Part shown: positions 58,505-64,000 of the stretch, piece after piece
Layout: every line of letters starts with the position of its first letter
How positions within the stretch are numbered: position 1 is the first letter of the stretch
DNA from: Kosakonia cowanii JCM 10956 = DSM 18146
GTDB taxonomy: Bacteria > Pseudomonadota > Gammaproteobacteria > Enterobacterales > Enterobacteriaceae
NCBI RefSeq assembly: GCF_001975225.1
Contig: NZ_CP019445.1
Location: forward strand, 1,178,001-1,242,000
DNA: 64,000 nt
Direction: 5' to 3'
The notes under the pieces: model-generated
Told to the model about the DNA's origin: nothing
Databases searched by the model: none
Seen by the model: only the letters and a program-made list of their open reading frames with translations
Translations under genes and position numbers: made by a program

Positions 58505-59923
58505 TCACACGCCGATATTGCGCAGCTTCTCCCCGGACATCAAACGACGCTCGATATGCTCCAGCGTAACGTTTTTCGTCTCCGGCACCAGCCAGAAGGT
58601 GACACCTACAAACGCCAGGTTCAGGGCGGTATAGAGCCAGAACGTGCCCGCCGCACCAATCGCATCCAGCAGTGTCAGGAAGGTCGCGCCGATAATCATG
58701 TTCGACACCCAGTTGGTGGTGGTGGAACAGGTGATACCAAAATCGCGGCATTTGAGCGGCTGGATCTCAGAACACAAAATCCACACCACCGGCGCGGCGC
58801 TCATTGCATATCCGGCGATACAGAGCATCGTCATCCCAACCGACACCCACGACAGGCCGCTCGACGCCGTACCGTTATCAAACTGCATCAGGCAGTAGCC
58901 GAGGATCAACGTACCAATCGCCATCACGCTAAAGCCGATTTTCAGCGCCGGTTTGCGCCCGGCTTTGTCCACCGTAAAGACGGCGATAAAGGTGGCGAAC
59001 ATAAAGGTCAGGCCAACCACCAGCGTGGCGATCATCTGCTCTTCCGTGGTGGTAAAACCGGCCATCTTAAAGATGCGCGGCGCGTAATACATGATGATGT
59101 TCATGCCGGTGAACTGCTGCATCGCCTGCAGCAACATGCCGAGAAAGACCGCGCGGCGCACGTTGCGGTTGTTCTTGAACAACTGAAAGCCGCCCTGCTT
59201 CAACTTCAGGCTTTCGCGAATTTCATTCAGCTCTTCACGCGCTTTTTCCGACGTATCGCGCAGCATGCGCAACACCTCTTCCGCTTCAATATGACGCCCT
59301 TTCTGCGCCAGCCAGCGCGGGCTGTTGGGTAAAAAGATCACCAGGATAATCAATAAAACAGCCGGTAGCGCCAGCACGCCGAGCATCGCCCGCCAGTTGC
59401 CGCTGTAGCTAAAGGCGGTATCAGAGAGAAACGCCAGCACAATCCCCAGCGTTACCATCAGCTGATACATGCTGATCATCTTGCCGCGCACGTTTTCGCT
59501 CGCCATCTCAGAGAGATAGAGCGGCGCGGTGTAGGAAGCAATACCGACCGCGACGCCAAGCAGCACGCGGGAGATGAGCAGCACTTCGACGCTGGTGGCA
59601 AACGCCGAGCCGAGCGAACCGGCCACAAAAAGAATCGCCCCCACCATCAGGCTGTATTTACGGCCGAGGCGGAAAGAGAGCCAGCCGTTGAACAGCGCGC
59701 CAATCGCCGCGCCGAGCATCATGCTGCTCACCACCCACTCCTGCAGCCGGTTGCTTAAGGTGAAGTGATCGGTAATAAACGGCAACGCGCCGGCAATCAC
59801 GCCGATATCAAGGCCAAACAGCAGCCCGGCGACCGCGGCGGAAACAGAGACAAACATATTCATGCGTCGGGTATCACGCAGCGCACGGGGTAAAGCGACA
59901 GAATCATTACTGAGAAAAGCCAT
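58505..59923 (-). CDS. araE: Arabinose:H+ symporter AraE
   Basis: AraE is the low-affinity proton-linked arabinose importer of the MFS sugar-porter family. The 472 residues equal E. coli AraE and match it nearly throughout after the first dozen residues. Twelve helices, the loop motif RLGRKYSL and the C-terminal [12 protein letters not shown] are visible. The E. coli order racX-araE-kduD-kduI is kept, with kdgF-togMNAB inserted. The upstream region has AraC and CRP sites like those of araBAD. Confidence 0.95.
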   Translation of the reverse strand: MAFLSNDSVALPRALRDTRRMNMFVSVSAAVAGLLFGLDIGVIAGALPFITDHFTLSNRLQEWVVSSMMLGAAIGALFNGWLSFRLGRKYSLMVGAILFVAGSLGSAFATSVEVLLISRVLLGVAVGIASYTAPLYLSEMASENVRGKMISMYQLMVTLGIVLAFLSDTAFSYSGNWRAMLGVLALPAVLLIILVIFLPNSPRWLAQKGRHIEAEEVLRMLRDTSEKAREELNEIRESLKLKQGGFQLFKNNRNVRRAVFLGMLLQAMQQFTGMNIIMYYAPRIFKMAGFTTTEEQMIATLVVGLTFMFATFIAVFTVDKAGRKPALKIGFSVMAIGTLILGYCLMQFDNGTASSGLSWVSVGMTMLCIAGYAMSAAPVVWILCSEIQPLKCRDFGITCSTTTNWVSNMIIGATFLTLLDAIGAAGTFWLYTALNLAFVGVTFWLVPETKNVTLEHIERRLMSGEKLRNIGV

Positions 59924-59984
59924 TATTATTTCCTGCCTGCACAGAATAAGACGTTATATGAAAGTAAGGCAGCGACGGGAAAAG

Positions 59985-60053
59985 CGTCAGTGAGGAAAAC
60001 GCGAAGATATGGATAAAATAGCTGTCAGCTACTGTTTTGTGATGGAGTTTACA
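59985..60053 (-). promoter_or_regulatory. AraC/CRP-controlled araE promoter
   Basis: Read on the minus strand, a CRP-like site TGTAAACTCCATCACA lies at 60038-60053. An AraC I1-like half-site CAGCTATTTTATCCATA is at 60008-60024, an I2-like half-site CGCGTTTTCCTCACTGA at 59987-60003, and a -35 CTGACG at 59985-59990. I1 and I2 are four bases apart and I2 overlaps the -35 by four bases, the exact geometry of araBAD. A -10-like CATATAAC follows near 59956. The rest of the gap 59924-60236 is AT-rich, with the kduD terminator. Confidence 0.75.
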
Positions 60054-60190
60054 ATTTTGAAAATAGTGTTTAAGCGCTAAACTATTTTTAATTAGCTTAT
60101 TTTTAAGCATATTTTAACGTTAGCGAAATAATTAAGAGTAAATGATATGGATATTTCAATTTGTTGCGTATGGACAAATAATATGCAGAT

Positions 60191-60220
60191 ATAAAAAAAC
60201 CTGCCGCAGCAGGTTCTTTT
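60191..60220 (-). terminator. Rho-independent terminator of kduI-kduD
   Basis: AACCTGC and GCAGGTT pair around a 4-base loop. On the minus strand seven T follow. It begins 22 bases after the kduD stop. The plus strand also has a T-tract (CTTTT), so it may work in both directions. Confidence 0.88.
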
Positions 60221-60236
60221 ATATATCGCGCAGGGA

Positions 60237-60998
60237 TTAACGCGCCAGCCAGCCGCCATCAACAGCGATGGTGTAGCCATTAATGTAATCAGAGGCTTTT
60301 GAGGAGAGGAACACCACCGGCCCCATCAGATCGCTCGGCAGGCCCCAGCGGCCAGCCGGAATGCGATCGAGGATCTCGGCGCTACGCTGTTCGTCAGCAC
60401 GCAGCTGCTGGGTGTTGTTGGTTGCCATATAACCCGGCGCAATCGCGTTAACGTTGATGTTGTGCTTCGCCCACTCGTTCGCCAGCAGACGGGTCACGCC
60501 CATCACGCCGCTTTTCGAAGCGGTATAAGAAGGCACCCGGATGCCGCCCTGGAAGGAGAGCATCGAGGCGATGTTGATGATTTTGCCGCCGTTGCCCTGG
60601 GCGATAAAGTGCTTCGCCGCCGCCTGAGACATAAAGAAGACGCTCTTGATGTTCAGGTTCATCACGTCATCCCAGTCCTGCTCGCTGAAATTGATCGCAT
60701 CTTCGCGGCGGATCAGACCGGCGTTATTCACCAGGATATCGATTTTGCCGAACTCGGCGACCGCGCGCTCAAGCAGTGCAGGAATGCCGTCGATCTTACG
60801 CAGATCGGCGGTCAGGCTCAGAAAGCGGCGGCCCAGCGCGGTGACGCGCTCGATAGTTTCAGTCGGTTCAACAATGTTGATGCCGACGATGTCGCAGCCC
60901 GCTTCGGCGAGGCCCAGCGCCATGCCCTGCCCCAGACCGGTATCGCAACCGCTCACTACCGCAACTTTACCTTGAAGAGAAAATGCATCCAGAATCAT
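60237..60998 (-). CDS. kduD: 2-dehydro-3-deoxy-D-gluconate 5-dehydrogenase KduD
   Basis: KduD reduces 2,5-diketo-3-deoxygluconate to 2-keto-3-deoxygluconate with NADH. The 253-residue short-chain dehydrogenase has the cofactor loop SGCDTGLGQG at residues 16-25, NNAG at 91-94, and the catalytic Ser145, Tyr158 and Lys162 (YTASK). It lies 59 bases downstream of kduI on the same strand, forming a kduI-kduD operon that ends at the hairpin 60191-60220. Confidence 0.96.
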   Translation of the reverse strand: MILDAFSLQGKVAVVSGCDTGLGQGMALGLAEAGCDIVGINIVEPTETIERVTALGRRFLSLTADLRKIDGIPALLERAVAEFGKIDILVNNAGLIRREDAINFSEQDWDDVMNLNIKSVFFMSQAAAKHFIAQGNGGKIINIASMLSFQGGIRVPSYTASKSGVMGVTRLLANEWAKHNINVNAIAPGYMATNNTQQLRADEQRSAEILDRIPAGRWGLPSDLMGPVVFLSSKASDYINGYTIAVDGGWLAR

Positions 60999-61057
60999 GT
61001 GAGTTCCTTAATCTATCAGCGCCTGTCACGGACAGGCAGAGTGTTTGCTGCCCGCAA

Positions 61058-61894
61058 TTAGCGCAGATCTTTTACGGCAACGTGGTCCATGTCATCAAAG
61101 ACCTGGTTTTCGCCCACCATCCCCCAGATGAAGGTGTACGCGCGCGTACCGACACCTGAATGGATTGACCAGCTTGGTGAAATCACCGCTTGTTCGTTCT
61201 GCATCACGATATGACGCGTCTCCTGCGGCTGGCCCATCATATGGAATACGCAGGCATCCTCTTCCATATTGAAGTAGAAATAGACTTCCATGCGGCGTTC
61301 GTGGGTGTGGCACGGCATGGTGTTCCACAGGTTGCCTGGCGCAAGCTCGGTCAGCCCCATGCTTAACTGGCAAGTCTCCAGCACGTCCGGCACAAAGTAC
61401 TTATTGATGGTGCGGCGGTTGCTGGTTAACGGATCGCCGAGGGTGACGGGGGAAACCTCCGCAGGCGTCACTTTTTTGGTTGGATAGGTGGTATGGGCCG
61501 GGGCACAGTTGTAGTAAAACTTCGCCGGTTTCGCCGCATCAACGCTGGCGAACACCACCTCTTTCGCCCCTTTGCCGACATAGAGCGCATCGCGATGGCC
61601 GATTTCATAAATCTCGCCATCCACGGTAATGGTGCCTGCGCCGCCGATATTGATAACGCCCAGCTCGCGGCGTTCGAGGAAATAGGTGACGCCCAGCTGT
61701 TTACCCACTTCGCCGCCAACCGACACGCTTTTCGCCACCGGCTTGATACCGCCGACGATGATGCGATCGATATGGCTGTAAACCATGGTGTATTCATCAT
61801 CGACGAACACGTTTTCGATTAAAAACTCGTTGCGCAGCCCCTGGGTATCCAGCGTTTTAGCGTGCGCGCTGTGGATGCTTTGTCTGACTTCCAC
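61058..61894 (-). CDS. kduI: 5-keto-4-deoxyuronate isomerase KduI
   Basis: KduI isomerises 5-keto-4-deoxyuronate to 2,5-diketo-3-deoxygluconate. A GTG start is chosen: GGAGGTAAGT lies directly before it, inside the longer open frame, and it gives 278 residues (then [14 protein letters not shown]), the length of E. coli KduI. The zinc-binding motif [15 protein letters not shown] of the cupin core is intact. It heads the kduI-kduD operon. A KdgR-like site lies 117 bases upstream of the start. Confidence 0.95.
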   Translation of the reverse strand: MEVRQSIHSAHAKTLDTQGLRNEFLIENVFVDDEYTMVYSHIDRIIVGGIKPVAKSVSVGGEVGKQLGVTYFLERRELGVINIGGAGTITVDGEIYEIGHRDALYVGKGAKEVVFASVDAAKPAKFYYNCAPAHTTYPTKKVTPAEVSPVTLGDPLTSNRRTINKYFVPDVLETCQLSMGLTELAPGNLWNTMPCHTHERRMEVYFYFNMEEDACVFHMMGQPQETRHIVMQNEQAVISPSWSIHSGVGTRAYTFIWGMVGENQVFDDMDHVAVKDLR

Positions 61895-62008
61895 ACTTAC
61901 CTCCGACATCAATGTTCAGCAAAATGGCCTGAGACGAAACAGAGAAACAGTGTTCCGTTTCAACTTTTGCTGCATCTTATCCCGGCTAAAACACGTTTTC
62001 AATCTTAT

Positions 62009-62025
62009 ATAAAACAACGTTTCAA
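62009..62025. promoter_or_regulatory. KdgR-like operator upstream of kduI
   Basis: The core AAAACAACGTTTC (62011-62023) fits RAAAYRNYRTTTY. It is in the 497-base kduI-ogl divergent gap (61895-62391), which is AT-rich and otherwise contains only the ogl site described next. A degenerate second copy, AAAACACGTTTTC at 61988, breaks the pattern at two positions. Confidence 0.66.
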
Positions 62026-62286
62026 TTTTTATGTTAGTTATTTTCCGTTCTGGAAGTGGGATCACGATTGTTGAGCGTTGACAAGCGATACAGGGCGCAG
62101 AAGCGCTCCGCGTCATGTTAATTAATTGCGATTAATCAATAAGTTAATTCAATCTTTGAAATTTGACCGTCGTAGCAAAATTTCTCGTTTAAAATCAAAG
62201 CCTATTATTCACGCCCGTGATATCAGAAACGCTGTTAAGCCCTTTCGTAATAATTTTCTTATAAATTGCGCCCGCAATCACACATA

Positions 62287-62303
62287 TTGAAACGATGTTT
62301 TGA
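62287..62303. promoter_or_regulatory. KdgR-like operator upstream of ogl
   Basis: The core GAAACGATGTTTT (62289-62301) fits RAAAYRNYRTTTY. It lies 90 bases upstream of the ogl start and 278 bases from the kduI-proximal site. Confidence 0.68.
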
Positions 62304-62391
62304 TAAATTGAAATCCTATTTTTAAACTTAAGCAGATACGGGGTCATGCGGGGACGCAAGATGGCGGTCGGCCCCTCTACAGGAGAGAAAA

Positions 62392-63567
62392 ATGGCGAAA
62401 GGCATGCGGGTAAAACTCAACTATGCAGTGAGCCGCGATCCGGATACCGGCGCGGAAGTGACCCGCTTAACCCCTCCGGAGGTGACGTGTCACCGCAACT
62501 ACTTCTATCAAAAGTGCTTCTTTAACGATGGCAGCCACCTGCTGTTTGCCGGCGAGTTTGACGGCAACTGGAACTACTATCTGCTGAATATTGAGAATGC
62601 CGAAGCGGTGCAGTTAACCGAAGGCGCGGGCGATAACACTTTTGGCGGCTTTCTCTCGCCAGATGACAGCGCGCTCTACTACGTGAAAAACGATCGCACC
62701 CTGCGCGAAGTTAACCTGCACACGCTGGCTGAACGCGAGATCTACCGCGTCCCCGAGGAGTGGGTGGGTTACGGCACCTGGGTCGCCAATAGCGACTGCA
62801 CCAAGCTGGTCGGGATTGAGATTGCCGCCAGCGACTGGACGCCGCTCAACGACTGGCAGCTGTTCCATGACTTCTTCCATAAAGGGCCACACTGCCGCCT
62901 GCTGCGCGTTGATCTACAGACTGGCGAAAGCAAGGTGATACATGAAGAGAAGATCTGGCTTGGTCACCCGATCTATCGCCCGTTTGATGACAACACCGTG
63001 GCGTTTTGCCATGAAGGCCCGCACGATCTGGTCGATGCGCGGATGTGGCTGGTGAATGAAGATGGCAGCAACGTGCGCAAGGTGAAGGATCATGCTGAAG
63101 GTGAGAGCTGTACCCATGAGTTCTGGGTGCCGAACGGCTCGGCGCTGGTCTATGTCTCTTACCTGAAAGGCGAACAGGGGCGCACCATCTCGCGCTACAA
63201 CCCGGAGAGCGGCGTGAATGAAGAGATTATGCCGATGCCGGCCTGCTCGCATTTGATGAGCAACTTTGACGGTACGCTGCTGGTCGGCGATGGCTCCGGC
63301 ACGCCGGTGGATGTGAAGGATACCGGCGGCTACGCCATTGATAACGACCCCTATCTCTATGCGTTTGATGTGGCGCAGAAAGGGTATTACCGCGTCGCGC
63401 GCCACGATACCTCGTGGGCGACCTTTGCCAACAGCCGCCAGGTCACGCACCCGCATCCATCGTTTACCCCGGATGACAGCGCAGTGCTATTCAGTTCCGA
63501 TAAAGACGGCAAACCGGCGCTCTATATCGCCAAACTGCCCGAGCAGCGCACCCTGCTGCAACCCTGA
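62392..63567 (+). CDS. ogl: Oligogalacturonate lyase Ogl (PL22)
   Basis: Ogl is the cytosolic lyase that splits short oligogalacturonides to 4,5-unsaturated galacturonate. The 391-residue protein has the length of the Dickeya and Yersinia enzymes and looks like a seven-bladed propeller. Histidine-containing motifs that fit the Mn-binding site are GHPIYRP, FCHEGPHDL and THEFWVP. No signal peptide is present. The ATG follows AGGAGAGAAA. It is divergent from kduI and is followed by a strong terminator. Confidence 0.92.
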   Translation: MAKGMRVKLNYAVSRDPDTGAEVTRLTPPEVTCHRNYFYQKCFFNDGSHLLFAGEFDGNWNYYLLNIENAEAVQLTEGAGDNTFGGFLSPDDSALYYVKNDRTLREVNLHTLAEREIYRVPEEWVGYGTWVANSDCTKLVGIEIAASDWTPLNDWQLFHDFFHKGPHCRLLRVDLQTGESKVIHEEKIWLGHPIYRPFDDNTVAFCHEGPHDLVDARMWLVNEDGSNVRKVKDHAEGESCTHEFWVPNGSALVYVSYLKGEQGRTISRYNPESGVNEEIMPMPACSHLMSNFDGTLLVGDGSGTPVDVKDTGGYAIDNDPYLYAFDVAQKGYYRVARHDTSWATFANSRQVTHPHPSFTPDDSAVLFSSDKDGKPALYIAKLPEQRTLLQP

Positions 63568-63597
63568 ATTTGAGTGAGTGTTTCTGTAACTGGCCTT

Positions 63598-63622
63598 GCC
63601 CTCCTATGGAGGGCCTTTTTTT
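63598..63622 (+). terminator. Rho-independent terminator of ogl
   Basis: GCCCTCC and GGAGGGC pair around TAT, followed by seven T after one C, 30 bases past the ogl stop. Confidence 0.9.
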
Positions 63623-63688
63623 GGGTGCTATTAATGCCCTTTATATTTCGCGCCGCAGGGGCGTTGGCTTTCTAGCAGCACGAACTAT

Positions 63689-63883
63689 GTAGGCCGGATA
63701 AGGCGTAGCCGCCATCCGGCATGATCGTCGCAGAGTTTATTGCCGGATGGCGCTGGCGCTTATCCGGCCTACGGGATCGATGCCGGAGTGTGGAATCATG
63801 TAGGCCGGATAAGGCATCGCCGCCATCCGGCATAATTGCAGCGAACTCTGTTGCCGGATGGCGCTTACGCTTATCCGGCCTAC
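63689..63883. repeat. Four alternating REP palindromes (BIME)
   Basis: Four REPs alternate in orientation: 63689-63724, 63740-63772, 63800-63834 and 63851-63883. All contain the CCGGAT/ATCCGG stem, and no two share the same central bases throughout. They fill most of the gap 63568-63979 between ogl and the convergent porin gene; only two terminators are also there. Confidence 0.9.
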
Positions 63884-63934
63884 GCGTAAGGCACGGGCGG
63901 CGCGAAGAAGTAGGATGGTCATAGAGCGGGCATA

Positions 63935-63964
63935 AAAAACCCGGCGCCAGGCACCGGGTTTTCT
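63935..63964 (-). terminator. Rho-independent terminator of the gene at the right edge
   Basis: AAAACCCGG and CCGGGTTTT enclose a smaller GCC/GGC stem. On the minus strand six T follow. It lies 16 bases after the stop of the partial gene at 63980, supporting that this stop is real. Confidence 0.85.
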
Positions 63965-63979
63965 AGGATATTCGGAAAT

Positions 63980-64000
63980 TCAGAAAGAGTAAGCAACACC
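63980..64000 (-). CDS. C-terminal end of a probable outer-membrane porin (KdgM-like?)
   Basis: Only six codons and the stop are in the window: GVAYSF-stop. A C-terminal aromatic residue, here Phe, with alternating aromatic or hydrophobic residues is the signature of outer-membrane beta-barrels recognised by BamA. A terminator follows directly. Because ogl and the Tog system are next to it, a KdgM-type oligogalacturonate porin is the likely identity, but six residues cannot prove it. Confidence 0.45.
   Translation of the reverse strand, partial: GVAYSF

Noticed and set aside
61895..61912. TTG/ATG starts for kduI upstream of the GTG
   Set aside because: The strong GGAGGT lies inside that extension, correctly spaced for the GTG at 61894, which gives the conserved 278 residues.
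61988..62000. Second KdgR-like site AAAACACGTTTTC near kduI
   Set aside because: It breaks the RAAAYRNYRTTTY pattern at two of the defined positions.

Overview
The window is chromosomal DNA of an enterobacterium close to Enterobacter, Kosakonia, Lelliottia or Klebsiella. Nearly every gene is a full-length, high-identity counterpart of an Escherichia coli gene from the truD to kduI part of the chromosome, in the same order and orientation. The DNA is GC-rich, carries many REP/BIME palindromes, and shows no prophage, integrase, transposase or CRISPR array. The genus is inferred from protein resemblance and gene content; no search was run.

Layout. 1-8286: truD (cut by the window edge), ispF, ispD, ftsB, ygbE, cysC, cysN, cysD and a second-type cysG, all on the minus strand, then iap on the plus strand. 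iap is followed directly by rlmM, so the large stretch that separates these genes in E. coli K-12 (CRISPR-cas, cysJIH, eno, relA and others) is absent here. 8363-18535: rlmM, ygdD, gcvA with the divergent sRNA gcvB, ygdI, csdA-csdE, tcdA, mltA, two initiator tRNA genes, amiC and argA with two ARG boxes. 18563-32094: the recombination block recC, ptrA, recB, recD behind the pseudopilin genes ppdA, ppdB, ygdB, ppdC. 32279-37431: thyA, lgt, a seven-copy REP array, ptsP, rppH. 37432-38111: a DnaA-box-rich intergenic region at the known position of the DnaA-reactivating sequence DARS2. 38112-45356: mutH, ygdR, tas, lplT, aas, the twin sRNAs omrA/omrB, and galR.

Two accessory insertions interrupt the E. 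coli order. Between galR and lysA (45357-50202) lie REP pairs around an ORF-less, hairpin-rich element, then a four-gene operon: PTS EIIC, GH1 glycosidase, FadR-type GntR regulator, GNAT acetyltransferase. Three matching palindromes upstream are probable GntR operators. After lysA, lysR and racX comes a pectin-oligomer island: kdgF, togMNAB, then araE, kduD, kduI, ogl and the last codons of what looks like an outer-membrane porin. Five sites fitting RAAAYRNYRTTTY, a KdgR-type palindrome, stand in front of kdgF, togM, kduI and ogl.

How it works together. Oligogalacturonides would cross the outer membrane through the porin, enter the cytoplasm by TogMNAB, be cleaved by Ogl to 4,5-unsaturated galacturonate, be linearised by KdgF, isomerised by KduI and reduced by KduD to 2-keto-3-deoxygluconate. 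AraE brings in arabinose, another pectin sugar, under its own araBAD-like AraC/CRP promoter.
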